A DNA stretch of 57,420 nt from Gammaproteobacteria bacterium. Its GTDB lineage: Bacteria; Pseudomonadota; Gammaproteobacteria; Pseudomonadales; Azotimanducaceae. Shown one piece after another: positions 45,701-53,740 of the stretch. Where the stretch lies: the NCBI GenBank assembly GCA_026706665.1, contig JAPOYI010000046.1, positions 1 to 57,420 of the forward strand. The letters are read 5' to 3'. A program made the position numbers and the translations under genes. Each line of letters begins with the position of its first letter. Within the stretch, counting starts at the first letter, position 1. The notes beneath the pieces were generated by a model, which was not told the origin of the DNA, made no database searches, and was given only the letters and a program-made list of their open reading frames with translations.

Positions 45701-45766
45701 TGCGAGGGCGACGACGCTGACGGCAACGGGCCGGCGAACGGCGAGTCCGGCGAGCGACTCGAACAA
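42698..45766 (-). CDS. RND-family efflux permease (HAE1/AcrB-like)
   Basis: 1022 residues, the usual RND length: two sets of six helices with two large periplasmic loops. TM4 motif GMLVDNAIVVVES retains the first proton-relay Asp; TM10 reads GIAVNDAVLLI, as in many MdtB-like pumps. It starts with TTG right after the adaptor stop (TAG-TTG) and overlaps the fused pump gene by ATGA. Two RND genes in tandem may form a heterotrimer, as MdtB/MdtC do. No outer-membrane factor is encoded nearby. Confidence 0.9.
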   Translation of the reverse strand: MFESLAGLAVRRPVAVSVVALAVALVGWLSWERLPVDLLPDVQTPTVVVSVRSGDRPPAEMERLYGERVEQLLFTVRGIRNVEQVARSGRLVATVIFDWDADIDLGLIDVQKAVGLIEADPEVDEVLVRRFDPRQAPILTLGLIAPSGKPDLAELRRLARRQVAPALERLEGVAEVRVVGGREREVRIGVDRYRLDAFGVSLGQLEQRLAQENIDISAGTLEEEDRVFQLRALSRFRRVEDVSNVVVRYLVDDSGRQQAVRVSDLASVELIDREIDHLVRVDGAEGVGLSIYKEAGANTVAVSTTVRAALVGLDEDLPGVDVREITDDASVVVDALDHLKNAAGLGIVLAIAVLAAFLRSGGAVLIVTAAVPVALFAALFFMGFQSYSLNIITLGGLALGAGMLVDNAIVVVESIYRRLTAGDAPGEAAVRGTAEVAGAITASTLTTCVVFLPVLFVQGLAARLIDGIAFTVTISLVASLGVALMLIPALGRWFLTSPPAATRPGRARSALESLVARLLQRPSTVVLVAAAAAVAAVVALLRLGTELMPPSDPRQFSVRLVGPSEQRVESTARAVAGVEDLLAQAGGDALAATLSEVGRLPEDDRLIRSELTEENTARILARMEIDGPAGREVANWLEPELADLPMTEITWEIGRSALTDALGTAGPPITVEVSGNALEDLRRGADHIKQRLETLPELWDVRSSFEGGPPELRVTLDRAMADSLGVNLQTISRVMEASLDGRVATILSTGDEERRVSIHLPTPRREDLSDVLFRAPDGRLAAVGQVATFAEVEGAREVFRRDQRRTAEVTAQIAEGVPKPAAVAAVETALDGLPLPPGTRSALRGEEEQRARTFSELRLAGVLALVLVFMVLAGTFESLVHPVTVLSSIPLALIGVAGALAWTGQPIGVMAMLGLIVLAGIAVNDAVLLIATARRQMDAGRDRVDALAAAAGIRLRPIAMTTLTTALALVPLVLAGGEGASLRAPMALTIIGGILASTIGSLLVLPCVYLLIDRMRLTRPAS

Positions 45767-46885
45767 CTACGAGCCTACTATTCTGATCCGCGTGCCGTCG
45801 GTAAGGGTCTCGACGCCGCGAACGACGATACGGTCGCCTGGTGCGAGTCCGGCGAGCACCTCGACCCGGTCGTCGTCGCCGAGGCCGAGGTTCACGTCGC
45901 GACGCGCCACGCGCTGACCGGCAAGGACGAAGACGACGTTTCGGCCGCCCCGCCTGACAACGGATTCACGGGGCACAACGGGAACGTCCAGGCGCTGCTC
46001 GGCGACGATGGTCACTTCCACGAACATGCCGGGCCGAAGCAATCCTTCCTGGTTGACCACGGCGACTTCGGCGCGAAAGGTGTGCGTGTCGGCGTCCACC
46101 AGCGGCGCCAGCCGGATCACAACGCCTGCGATGTCGACGTCCTCGAACGCATAGTGGCGAATGCGCGCGGCAAGTCCTTCGTGGACGCGGCCGAGCTCCG
46201 GTCCTACCAGGTCGATGTCGGCGATGAGTTCCTCGAGCGGTGCAATCCGGGCGACGGTGAATCCAGGTGCCACGAGCTGGCCATCGGCGATCGGCAATCC
46301 TTCGCCATTGCGGGCCAGCCGCAGGATGACGCCGCCGATGGGCGTCGTGATCCTCGATTTCGCGGCGTTCAGCTTGCTGCGTTCATACTCGTACAGCGCG
46401 TTTTCGTACTGCACTTCCGCGTTCCGCAGTTCTTCCTCCGCGATCAGCCGCGAAGCGAACAGGTCGCGACGCCGGTCGAGTTCCGACTCGGCTGTCTGAA
46501 GCGCGCGCCTGGTCGATTCGATGCGCGCGTGCAGGCGCGCATCCTCCCCGGTCACCTCGGCGATGACCTGTCCCGCCTTGACCGCCGCGCCTTCGGCAAG
46601 CCGGTTCCCCGATTCGTCGCGGCCGACGTGCAGGTAGCCGGGCACCTCTATCTCGAGGGTGACCATTTCCCTGGTGCGGAGCGTCCCTGTGGTAACGATC
46701 AGCTCCTCGACGTCGCCGGTTTCCACCGTGCTCACTTCGACCGGAATGCGGAACTCGGCCGGGGGAGCGCTCGCTCCCGGACCGCAGCCGGCCAGCGCGA
46801 TGGCCAGCGTGGGCGTCAACAACCGGATCGAAAGTACCCGTCCAATGATAGCTGCGCGGGAGCGATACTCGTCGTGGGAGTTCAT
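45767..46885 (-). CDS. RND periplasmic adaptor (membrane-fusion) lipoprotein
   Basis: 372 residues. Lipobox IALAGC; barrel-sandwich (lipoyl) halves around GAAVKAGQVIAEV and ITTPIGGVI, separated by a short alpha-hairpin (RALQTAESELDRRRDLF), then beta-barrel and membrane-proximal domains ending in LAPGDRIVVRGVETL. It joins the inner-membrane pump to an outer-membrane channel. Start ATG 46885; a GTG at 46912 is possible. Only 29 bases separate it from the preceding stop. Confidence 0.9.
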   Translation of the reverse strand: MNSHDEYRSRAAIIGRVLSIRLLTPTLAIALAGCGPGASAPPAEFRIPVEVSTVETGDVEELIVTTGTLRTREMVTLEIEVPGYLHVGRDESGNRLAEGAAVKAGQVIAEVTGEDARLHARIESTRRALQTAESELDRRRDLFASRLIAEEELRNAEVQYENALYEYERSKLNAAKSRITTPIGGVILRLARNGEGLPIADGQLVAPGFTVARIAPLEELIADIDLVGPELGRVHEGLAARIRHYAFEDVDIAGVVIRLAPLVDADTHTFRAEVAVVNQEGLLRPGMFVEVTIVAEQRLDVPVVPRESVVRRGGRNVVFVLAGQRVARRDVNLGLGDDDRVEVLAGLAPGDRIVVRGVETLTDGTRIRIVGS

Positions 46886-46914
46886 GAGCAATGTGTGAGA
46901 GGTCGACGTCACTA

Positions 46915-49900
46915 TCAGTTCACAGGCAACCAGCGGATGGCATCGGCCGCGATAGTGTACCCGTCGTTGTCTTGTCCTTCCGAGCGGTTGGTCACGACGA
47001 GGCGCACCTCGCCGGCTTCGAGTTCGAACTCGCCGAGATTGTTCCAGCCGGCCACCGCGGCCGAGCCATCGAACTCGATCACCCTTTCGGTGGTTCCGGC
47101 GACGAGCGTCATGTCGTAGGGTCCTTGACCCTGCGTCCAGAAACCGCCCATCGACACGTCCACGCCGCCCGAACCTATGCTCACGGCCAACCGCGAATCT
47201 CCCGACCGGCCACGTGACTTCACGGGGGGCAGATGGTAGTCCAGTCTCCAGCGGCCGGTGTGTGGCAGACGGGCCGAAAAGGTCACCGCTTCGGACGCGC
47301 CGGTCGAGATCGTCGAACGTGCCAGGGTGTGCCTGTACTTGCCCCATGTCCCGTCAAGTTCCTGCCGGGACCAACCGGAACCGACTTGGGACCAAAGGAA
47401 GGATGGAAGCCCCTCGTCGACATCCCTGATGTCCCTGTCGCGTATGCGTTTGGCGGCGGAGCCGTCTTCGGAGAAACCGGGGTCCAGGTCATCGACGACG
47501 ATGCCCTCGTGGGCTGACGGCTGCCAGTCGCTCGGGCGCGACCCTTCGAACGGTTCGGTGTCGACGAAGTTCTCCCCGTCGATTTCGGGCAGGTCGAGGC
47601 GCACCGGCTGCCGGTTCAGGGAAAGGTAGGGTTGCAGGGTGACGTCCACCGGGAACATGTCCGCCACAAGCCCTATCTCCCGGGAAGTGGAGGGACCGAT
47701 CCGTATCGGTGCGCTGGTTCCTCCGCTGGGCCGCTTGCTCTTGCCCCGCCAGTCGATGCGCAGCAGTCCCGGTACGGGTTCATCGTTGCGCACATGAAGA
47801 CATATCTGGTAGCGGGGCTGGCCGAATTCGGAGTCAGGCAACCGGAAGATCTCGACGGGGGATGCAAGAAAACCGGGGAGCGATGCATCGTGAAGCCAGT
47901 CTCCGATGATCGGCTCGATGTCCGACCCGACAGCCTGTGCGAGGGCGCGGAAGTCTTCCGCTGTGAAATTCGCGCCGGCGTAGCGACGGCGCAGTTCGGA
48001 TAGCAGTGCCGCGGTTCGTTCGCGACCGAGGGCGTCCCATATCGACAACGCCGTGGCCTGTCCCTTGAGCGTAAGGGTGTACACCGCCTGTTCGGGGTCT
48101 TTTTCCGTGTCGAGGTCCACGAGCGCGTTACCGAGGGCCCGGTTCCAGACGGACGGCCGGTTGGTTACACGGTCCAGCACCTCCCGGGTGACCGACGCCG
48201 ACCGGCCGGTCGAGAACGCGCTCGTGATGGCACTGCTCATTACCTGTTCCATGCTGTTGGTGTGCCGGAACAGGTGGGCGGAGAAGAAAGCGTTCCTGTC
48301 CGTGAGCAGCCGCTCCGCCAGCGTCTCGCAGACGAAGTCGAGAGCGACGGCGCCCACGCCCGCCGCTCCGGTCTGGAACGCGAAGAAGTTGCGTGACACG
48401 CCAAGAAATGGGTTGCCGCCACTGATGTCATTCGCAGAAAACCTCTCCAGTACGCGAACCTTGGCGGCGCTGACGCCGCCTTCCGCGCTCGCCATTCGGG
48501 CCAGCGTTTCGGGGTTGCCGAACTGCCGGTCGAAACGCGCAGTGGGAAAACCCCACTCTCTCAGCAGCATGATCCCGGGCATGGCCAGGGCGGTATCCAT
48601 GCGCCAGCCGCCCGCGTATGTCCTGAGCCGGGCAGGAACCTCGACGAGGCTCAAGGCACCGTAGGGATAGCCGAGTCCGGCGTTGCCGGCGGCGACGAAC
48701 AGTTCCTCGAGGCGAAGCACAAGCGCGTCGGCGGAGTCGGCGAAAAAGTCCACGTTCCGCAAGTGACGGGGGTTGACGAGCAGTTCGAATTCCACACCCG
48801 CCGCCTGGAGCCCGTGACGTTTGAACCTCGAAGCGATGAGACCGAGATCCGGGACCGGTGCGGCGGGCTGGAACCGAAACAGCCCGTCGCCGACGGGTTG
48901 TCTGCGGCCGGGCCCGGCCACGAGCCACCCGGGAGGAACCATCACTTCGATATCGGCACGGAAGAAGTCTTTCGGACGCCTGGAAGGATCGTCCGTGTCG
49001 AAGTTGGGCCCGGGGCGGGGAAGCCAGCTTGACCCTGGCGTCAGGGCGACGAAGCTGCGTTCGAACAGCGCGGTTTCCGATCCGAGGGCGGGCAGTCCCG
49101 ATTCGCCGGCCCGTTGCCGCGCCGCGTCGACTGCGCTGTCGAGATAGCCGAAGGAAGGGTCCGGAACGCCTTGCGCCTGCAGGGACATGACAGTGGAAGA
49201 TCCTGCGGCGAGCGGTCCGGGCAGTGCGGCGGCCAGCAGGCCCTCGGTGTGCGTGAAGGTCACCGGTTCGCCGCCCACCGTCAAGACCTCGACCCCCATG
49301 CCCGGATTGAAGCTGAACAGCAGTTCATCGAGCGGGCGATCATCGGGTGCGGTAAGGCGCAACTCGACATCGAGGGCCAGCATCTCGCCAGGCGAAATGC
49401 GGACCGATCCCGTGATCTCGTCGACACCGGGGTACGAGTCGTCGCGCCGCGACTCGTGGGCTGCGGCCCACTGCTCGGTGATTGCCAGGCCGTCGACCGC
49501 GTCCTTTACCAGCAGGCCGAGTAATGCGGCTCCGGCGGCAATGCAGGCGAGGCCGGCGCCGATGCGCACTGACCCGCGCGCGCCGTCGGTCCTGGGATAC
49601 AGCGCGGCGGCCAGCAGCAGTGCACCTGCTGCCAACAACAGTATCGAGCCGCGATTGGCGAGCATTGCAAGGTCGGGATGCGCCGGCAGGATATCGGACG
49701 GATACTGGGTTCCGAAGGGCAGGATTGCCTCGACCAGGTAGATCACCCCGTTGTCCACCGCATAGACCTGGAGTCCGAACAGGGCGCCCGCGACCGCCAC
49801 CACCAGAATCCGGTAGCGCAAGGCGACCGCCAGCAACGTGATCACGGCGCACCACAGGATCAGGACGGGCAGGGCGTCCAGGACAACGAAGACCACCAAC

Positions 49901-50355
49901 GAGACGGGCTGTACCATCTCGCCCATCCACCACTCGAAGAGTTGCGCCGCGCCCCCTATCGCCTGGAACAGGACCGCGAGCACCAGGACGGGTATCCAGG
50001 CGACGATCACAAGCCCTGTCACCCTCCCTGCCAGGAGAGACAGATTCGACACGGGGCGCGAATCGAGAACTTCCGCGATGCGGTCGCGCTCATCGCGCGC
50101 GCGAATATCGAAGGCAAGGAAGATGAGCCCGACCATGAGGACCCAGACGTAGTACATGCCCAGGAACGACATGAGGAATCGAGGCGATACCAGTCCCGCT
50201 GATGCCGATACGCCGGAAGCCGTCCCGTGAAGGAAACTGAAGAAAAGGAAATGGGCCAGGCCCGTTGCCAGGGCCAGGCCGGCAAACAGCCAGGTGCGGA
50301 CCAAGCGCCGCGCGGATCGAACTTCCGCGACGGCGATCCCGAGTGTTCCTCGCAC
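46915..50355 (-). CDS. ABC-2 permease fused to M1-peptidase-like (inactive) and golvesin-type domains
   Basis: 1146 residues from GTG 50355, which overlaps the ATPase stop. Residues 1-290 hold about seven helices of an ABC-2 permease. Residues 310-850 resemble the periplasmic M1 aminopeptidase domain found in ABC permease/M1 fusions (SFGYLDS, FFRADIEVMVPPGW, GGWRMDTALAMPG, NPFLGVSRNFFAFQT). No HExxH occurs anywhere; the likely position reads CETLA (676-680), so zinc binding and proteolysis are lost. Residues 980-1146 are a golvesin C-terminal-like beta-sandwich (WNNLGEFELEAGEV, TIAADAIRWLPV). It probably binds a peptide or glycan in the periplasm as part of the composite exporter. Confidence 0.8.
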   Translation of the reverse strand: MRGTLGIAVAEVRSARRLVRTWLFAGLALATGLAHFLFFSFLHGTASGVSASAGLVSPRFLMSFLGMYYVWVLMVGLIFLAFDIRARDERDRIAEVLDSRPVSNLSLLAGRVTGLVIVAWIPVLVLAVLFQAIGGAAQLFEWWMGEMVQPVSLVVFVVLDALPVLILWCAVITLLAVALRYRILVVAVAGALFGLQVYAVDNGVIYLVEAILPFGTQYPSDILPAHPDLAMLANRGSILLLAAGALLLAAALYPRTDGARGSVRIGAGLACIAAGAALLGLLVKDAVDGLAITEQWAAAHESRRDDSYPGVDEITGSVRISPGEMLALDVELRLTAPDDRPLDELLFSFNPGMGVEVLTVGGEPVTFTHTEGLLAAALPGPLAAGSSTVMSLQAQGVPDPSFGYLDSAVDAARQRAGESGLPALGSETALFERSFVALTPGSSWLPRPGPNFDTDDPSRRPKDFFRADIEVMVPPGWLVAGPGRRQPVGDGLFRFQPAAPVPDLGLIASRFKRHGLQAAGVEFELLVNPRHLRNVDFFADSADALVLRLEELFVAAGNAGLGYPYGALSLVEVPARLRTYAGGWRMDTALAMPGIMLLREWGFPTARFDRQFGNPETLARMASAEGGVSAAKVRVLERFSANDISGGNPFLGVSRNFFAFQTGAAGVGAVALDFVCETLAERLLTDRNAFFSAHLFRHTNSMEQVMSSAITSAFSTGRSASVTREVLDRVTNRPSVWNRALGNALVDLDTEKDPEQAVYTLTLKGQATALSIWDALGRERTAALLSELRRRYAGANFTAEDFRALAQAVGSDIEPIIGDWLHDASLPGFLASPVEIFRLPDSEFGQPRYQICLHVRNDEPVPGLLRIDWRGKSKRPSGGTSAPIRIGPSTSREIGLVADMFPVDVTLQPYLSLNRQPVRLDLPEIDGENFVDTEPFEGSRPSDWQPSAHEGIVVDDLDPGFSEDGSAAKRIRDRDIRDVDEGLPSFLWSQVGSGWSRQELDGTWGKYRHTLARSTISTGASEAVTFSARLPHTGRWRLDYHLPPVKSRGRSGDSRLAVSIGSGGVDVSMGGFWTQGQGPYDMTLVAGTTERVIEFDGSAAVAGWNNLGEFELEAGEVRLVVTNRSEGQDNDGYTIAADAIRWLPVN

Positions 50356-51299
50356 TACGCGGCGTTCCCGTCCGACCCCGTTGCGGTCTCTTCGTCCTGG
50401 CGTGCCGCCTCGGAACGTCCCCTCGCGGCCATGAACGCCAGGTACGCCTCTTCGAGCGTGGGCGATGCCACGGGCGCTGCACCAGCGGGAATAGTGTCCC
50501 GCGTGACCGCCCGCAACGCGATGCCGTTGCCCGCCGGGGTGCGCGATACGATCTCGAAGTCCGCTTCCATGCGCTCCATTCCGGCCGCGTCGGTAGTGAC
50601 TTCGAAGACCCGTCCCGCGGCTTGATCCAGCAGTGCCTTCGGCGGACCGTGAAATACGATGCGGCCCGCGTCCAGCAGCGATATTTCCCGGCAACCGCCG
50701 CCCAGGTCGGCCACGATGTGGGTGGATAGCAGGATCGTCCGGTCCTGTCCCAGGCGGGTCACGAGTTGACGGAACCGCATACGCTCCTCCGGGTCGAGCC
50801 CGACCGTGGGCTCGTCGACGATCAGCACCTGGGGCTCGTGCACCAGGGCCTGCGCCACTCCGAGCCGGCGTACCATTCCGCCGGAAAGCTTCTTGACCTT
50901 GCGATCCGCGACGGACTCCAATCCCACGAGCGCGAGGACTTCCGCAACGCGGCGGCGCCGTTCCCGGCGCTTGTCCAGTCCCGACATGCGGGCGAGGGTG
51001 TCGACCACCTCCTCGGTCCGGTGCAGGCGCCAGGCGCCGAATTCCTGCGGCAGGTAGCCGATGAGGGACCTTACATTCAGCGGTTCGTGAGTGACGTCGT
51101 ATCCGCAGACCGCCATGCTGCCCCTGGTCGGTATCAGCAAGGTTCCGATGATGCGCAAGAGGGTGCTCTTGCCGGCGCCGTTCGGTCCGAGCAGACCGAA
51201 CAGGCCCGTGCCGAGGGCGAGGTTCACATCCTCAAGGGCGGTGTGTCCGCCCTTGTAGGTGTGGCCGATGCCACGGGCGTCGATGGCTAGTGCTTCCAT
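50355..51299 (-). CDS. ABC transporter ATP-binding protein, first gene of the ABC-RND operon
   Basis: 314 residues. Walker A GPNGAGKST, Q-loop YLPQEFGAW, signature LSGGM, Walker B VLIVDEPTVGLD, switch LLSTHIV. The segment DEPTVGLDPEERMRFRQL is very similar to the fused ATPase downstream, so the two domains are paralogues. It energises the permease encoded by the next gene and perhaps pairs with the fused domain. Divergent from amt. Confidence 0.92.
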   Translation of the reverse strand: MEALAIDARGIGHTYKGGHTALEDVNLALGTGLFGLLGPNGAGKSTLLRIIGTLLIPTRGSMAVCGYDVTHEPLNVRSLIGYLPQEFGAWRLHRTEEVVDTLARMSGLDKRRERRRRVAEVLALVGLESVADRKVKKLSGGMVRRLGVAQALVHEPQVLIVDEPTVGLDPEERMRFRQLVTRLGQDRTILLSTHIVADLGGGCREISLLDAGRIVFHGPPKALLDQAAGRVFEVTTDAAGMERMEADFEIVSRTPAGNGIALRAVTRDTIPAGAAPVASPTLEEAYLAFMAARGRSEAARQDEETATGSDGNAA

Positions 51300-51339
51300 T
51301 CCTTGTCGCGGATGCGTCCGCCGTCACGCGGGAGCGCGA

Positions 51340-51369
51340 ATAATAGAACATTGATTCCGCGCTTGTGAG
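51340..51369 (-). promoter_or_regulatory. Weak candidate promoter of the ABC-RND operon
   Basis: Minus strand: -10 TATTAT (51340-51345) with CTCACA (51364-51369) 18 bp upstream, four of six matches to the -35 consensus. It abuts the sigma-54 site of the divergent amt gene. Confidence 0.25.
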
Positions 51370-51372
51370 ATG

Positions 51373-51388
51373 TGGTGCCGGAATTGCT
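51373..51388 (+). promoter_or_regulatory. Sigma-54 (RpoN) type promoter of amt
   Basis: TGGTGC-N5-TTGCT has GG and GC at exactly the -24/-12 spacing. Transcription would begin near 51399, about 80 bases before the amt ATG. Nitrogen-limitation control through NtrC is well known for ammonium transporters. A tandem TGCAAAAT pair (51388-51403) follows directly. Confidence 0.65.
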
Positions 51389-51477
51389 GCAAAATTGCAA
51401 AATGGACCGCGCCTGGGCGCGTTGGCATACTCGGGCAGCGAAGAGTGCTTCGCCTTCGTGGCGCAAGGGGGGACAGC

Positions 51478-52872
51478 ATGGGACGGACGGGGGAGACGTT
51501 CGGGGCTTCGGGCCGGAAACTGCTCTTGGCGTCAGCGGTCGCCATAGCGCTTGTCGTGCTGGGGACGACCGCGCACGCGTCGGTCGCGGCGGAAGCCCAA
51601 TTCGTTCTCAATACCTTCTCGTTTCTCATCTGCGGCGCGCTCGTCATGTGGATGTGCGCGGGTTTCACCATGCTCGAGGCCGGCTCGGTACGCACCAAGA
51701 ACGCCTCGATGATCTGCATGAAGAACATCGGCCTGTATTCCATCGCGGGTCTCGCGTACTACCTGATCGGGTACAACCTCATGTACGTGGACGTGGGGCA
51801 GTGGGTCGGGTCGCTGCAGTTCCTCTACGGTCCCTCGACCGATGAACTCAAGCTGCTGGGAGGCGAGGAAGGTGCGGGCGCGGCGGTGGTCGAAGCCGGC
51901 TATTCCAGGATGTCCGACTGGTTCTTTCAGATGGTTTTCGTGGCGACCACGGCGTCCATCGTGTCCGGCACCCTGGCCGAGCGCGTGAACCTGTGGAGCT
52001 TCTTCATCTTCATCGCAATCCTGACCGCAATCATCTATCCAGTGGTCGGTGCGTGGACATGGGGCGGGGGATGGCTCGATCAACTGGGCTTCAAGGACTT
52101 TGCCGGATCCACGATCGTGCATTCCACCGGCGGATGGGCGGCGCTCGCGGGTGCCATCATCGTGGGGCCGAGGCTCGGCAAGTTCCGTCAGGACGGGACC
52201 ACGAAGCCCACGCCTCCTTCGAATATCCCGGCGGTGACGCTGGGGGTCTTCATCCTTTGGCTGGGATGGTTCGGTTTCAACGGCGGCTCCCAGCTCGCGC
52301 TGGCAAGTACCATCGATGCGGTGGCGATGAGCATCGTATTCGCCAATACGAACCTCGCCGCCGCAGCGGGCGTTGTTGCCGCGATCATCGTTTCCCGCCC
52401 GATTCTCGGGCGGGTCGACCTGCTTGCCGTGCTGAACGGTGCCATCGCCGGCCTCGTCTCCATCACGGCAGCCCCTGATATCGTCGAGCACTACTGGGCG
52501 GTGGTCATCGGCGCGGTTGGCGGCGTGGTGGTGGTCGGCGGCATCAAGGTGATGGAAATCTGCAAGGTGGATGACGTGGTGGGCGCCGTTCCGGCGCACC
52601 TTTTCGCTGGCACCTGGGGGACGATTGCGGTCTGCATCGCGGGCGGCGGCAATCTCGGTGCGCAACTCGCCGGGGTCGCGGCCGTGGGGGTGTTCGTGAT
52701 GGCGCTGTCGGCGGTCCTCTGGCTGGTGCTGAAGAACACGATGGGCGCGCGAGTCTCAAGCGAAGTCGAATCGCTTGGCCAGGATGCTGCGGAGCTTGGA
52801 ATCGAAGCCTACCCCGAGTTCATGCTGATGCCGGACCAGGACGATCTGGACGCCCTGCGCCAGGATGCTTAG
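51478..52872 (+). CDS. amt: Ammonium transporter
   Basis: 464 residues: cleavable signal peptide, then eleven helices. Amt signatures are CAGFTMLEAGSVRTKN, the twin pore histidines in TIVHSTGGWAAL and VPAHLFAGTWG, and the C-terminal GIEAYPEF helix that responds to PII. Ribosome binding site AGGGGGGA precedes the ATG. No glnK gene lies next to it. The sigma-54 site upstream predicts induction under nitrogen shortage. Confidence 0.93.
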   Translation: MGRTGETFGASGRKLLLASAVAIALVVLGTTAHASVAAEAQFVLNTFSFLICGALVMWMCAGFTMLEAGSVRTKNASMICMKNIGLYSIAGLAYYLIGYNLMYVDVGQWVGSLQFLYGPSTDELKLLGGEEGAGAAVVEAGYSRMSDWFFQMVFVATTASIVSGTLAERVNLWSFFIFIAILTAIIYPVVGAWTWGGGWLDQLGFKDFAGSTIVHSTGGWAALAGAIIVGPRLGKFRQDGTTKPTPPSNIPAVTLGVFILWLGWFGFNGGSQLALASTIDAVAMSIVFANTNLAAAAGVVAAIIVSRPILGRVDLLAVLNGAIAGLVSITAAPDIVEHYWAVVIGAVGGVVVVGGIKVMEICKVDDVVGAVPAHLFAGTWGTIAVCIAGGGNLGAQLAGVAAVGVFVMALSAVLWLVLKNTMGARVSSEVESLGQDAAELGIEAYPEFMLMPDQDDLDALRQDA

Positions 52873-52916
52873 CGGGGTGCCGCAATAAGAGACACAAAAG
52901 CGATGTACAATCTGGC

Positions 52917-52922
52917 TATAAT
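52917..52922 (+). promoter_or_regulatory. Candidate -10 for the STAS gene
   Basis: Perfect TATAAT in the 139-base gap between amt and the STAS gene, about 90 bases before the ATG. The -35 region is poor. Confidence 0.35.
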
Positions 52923-53011
52923 CTGTTGGATACTCCTAACCCGCTCCGCATCTGAGGCACAGTGGAGAAGGCGAATTTCTGGCAAGATGAGTTCTTTGGA
53001 GAACGAAGACG

Positions 53012-53350
53012 ATGAACGTTAACCCGGAGCAGGCAAACGGCGTGCTCGTTCTGAAGCCGGAAGGTCGAATCGACGGCCAAAACGCCAGCGACTTTCAATC
53101 CTCCGTCATGGAAGCGATCGCGGATGCCCAAGGCGCCGTAGTCGCAGATCTCGGCAGTATTTCCTATATCAGCAGTGCCGGTCTTCGGGCGATCCTGCTG
53201 GTGGCGAAGACGATGCGGCAGCGCAATGCGGGTTTTGCGCTGTGTTCGCTGTCGGAGCAGATTGACGAGGTGTTCCGGATCAGCGGTTTCGACAAGATCA
53301 TCGCGGTGCACGGTACGCGCGCCGACGCGATCGCGTCAGTGGCCGGCTGA
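53012..53350 (+). CDS. STAS-domain anti-sigma-factor antagonist
   Basis: 112 residues, a single STAS domain. GRIDGQNASDFQ and DLGSISYISSAGLRAILL, with the phosphorylatable Ser in YISSAGL, are typical of SpoIIAA/RsbV-like proteins. It would bind and release an HPr-kinase-type anti-sigma factor in its unphosphorylated state, but no such kinase or phosphatase is in the window. A hairpin follows the stop. Confidence 0.9.
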   Translation: MNVNPEQANGVLVLKPEGRIDGQNASDFQSSVMEAIADAQGAVVADLGSISYISSAGLRAILLVAKTMRQRNAGFALCSLSEQIDEVFRISGFDKIIAVHGTRADAIASVAG

Positions 53351-53365
53351 CGCTCCGAACTGTCG

Positions 53366-53384
53366 GCGGGTGGGAACCACCCGC
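53366..53384 (+). terminator. Hairpin after the STAS gene
   Basis: GCGGGTGG-GAA-CCACCCGC, a perfect 8-bp GC-rich stem 15 bases after the stop. No T-run follows, so it would be an imperfect terminator. Confidence 0.45.
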
Positions 53385-53471
53385 TGGATCGATGAACTGG
53401 TCGCCGCAGGGTTGCCCCTTCGGCTGCGGTCCTTGTCTCAAGTGTTATCAACGGTGAAATCTGGACGCCCA

Positions 53472-53499
53472 TTGACACACCAGGGGGCCGCCATACAAT
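53472..53499 (+). promoter_or_regulatory. Sigma-70 promoter for tRNA-Gln/rplY region
   Basis: TTGACA (53472-53477), 16 bp, TACAAT (53494-53499): the best housekeeping promoter in the window. Expected start near 53506, about 90 bases before the tRNA. Confidence 0.7.
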
Positions 53500-53596
53500 A
53501 CGCGCCGCTCCCGAACGCGCGTTCGCGCGACCGTCAGCGAGTGGGGATTCGGCGAGCCGTTCGGCCAGCCAGCACACGTCCGGAAGCGCGTCGGAT

Positions 53597-53671
53597 TGGG
53601 GTGTCGCCAAGCGGTAAGGCACCGGGTTTTGATCCCGGCATTCGCAGGTTCGAATCCTGCCACCCCAGCCA
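53597..53671 (+). tRNA. tRNA-Gln (anticodon TTG)
   Basis: Acceptor TGGGGTG/CACCCCA, anticodon arm CCGGG-TTTTGAT-CCCGG with TTG at 53629-53631, T arm GCAGGTTCGAATCCTGC, and an encoded 3' GCCA. It precedes rplY as the tRNA-Gln of this locus does in many gammaproteobacteria, although prs, which usually lies between, is missing. Confidence 0.95.
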
Positions 53672-53740
53672 CATTGCTAGGGTCGACGTCGACCGACCGG
53701 GGGCGGCGTCGCGAAGTTGCACCTGGAGGTTGTGAAGAGC

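Noticed and set aside
35936-53671. Island integrated at tRNA-Gln.
   Set aside because: No integrase, no duplicated tRNA 3' end, and the foreign-looking block lies on the 5' side of the tRNA.
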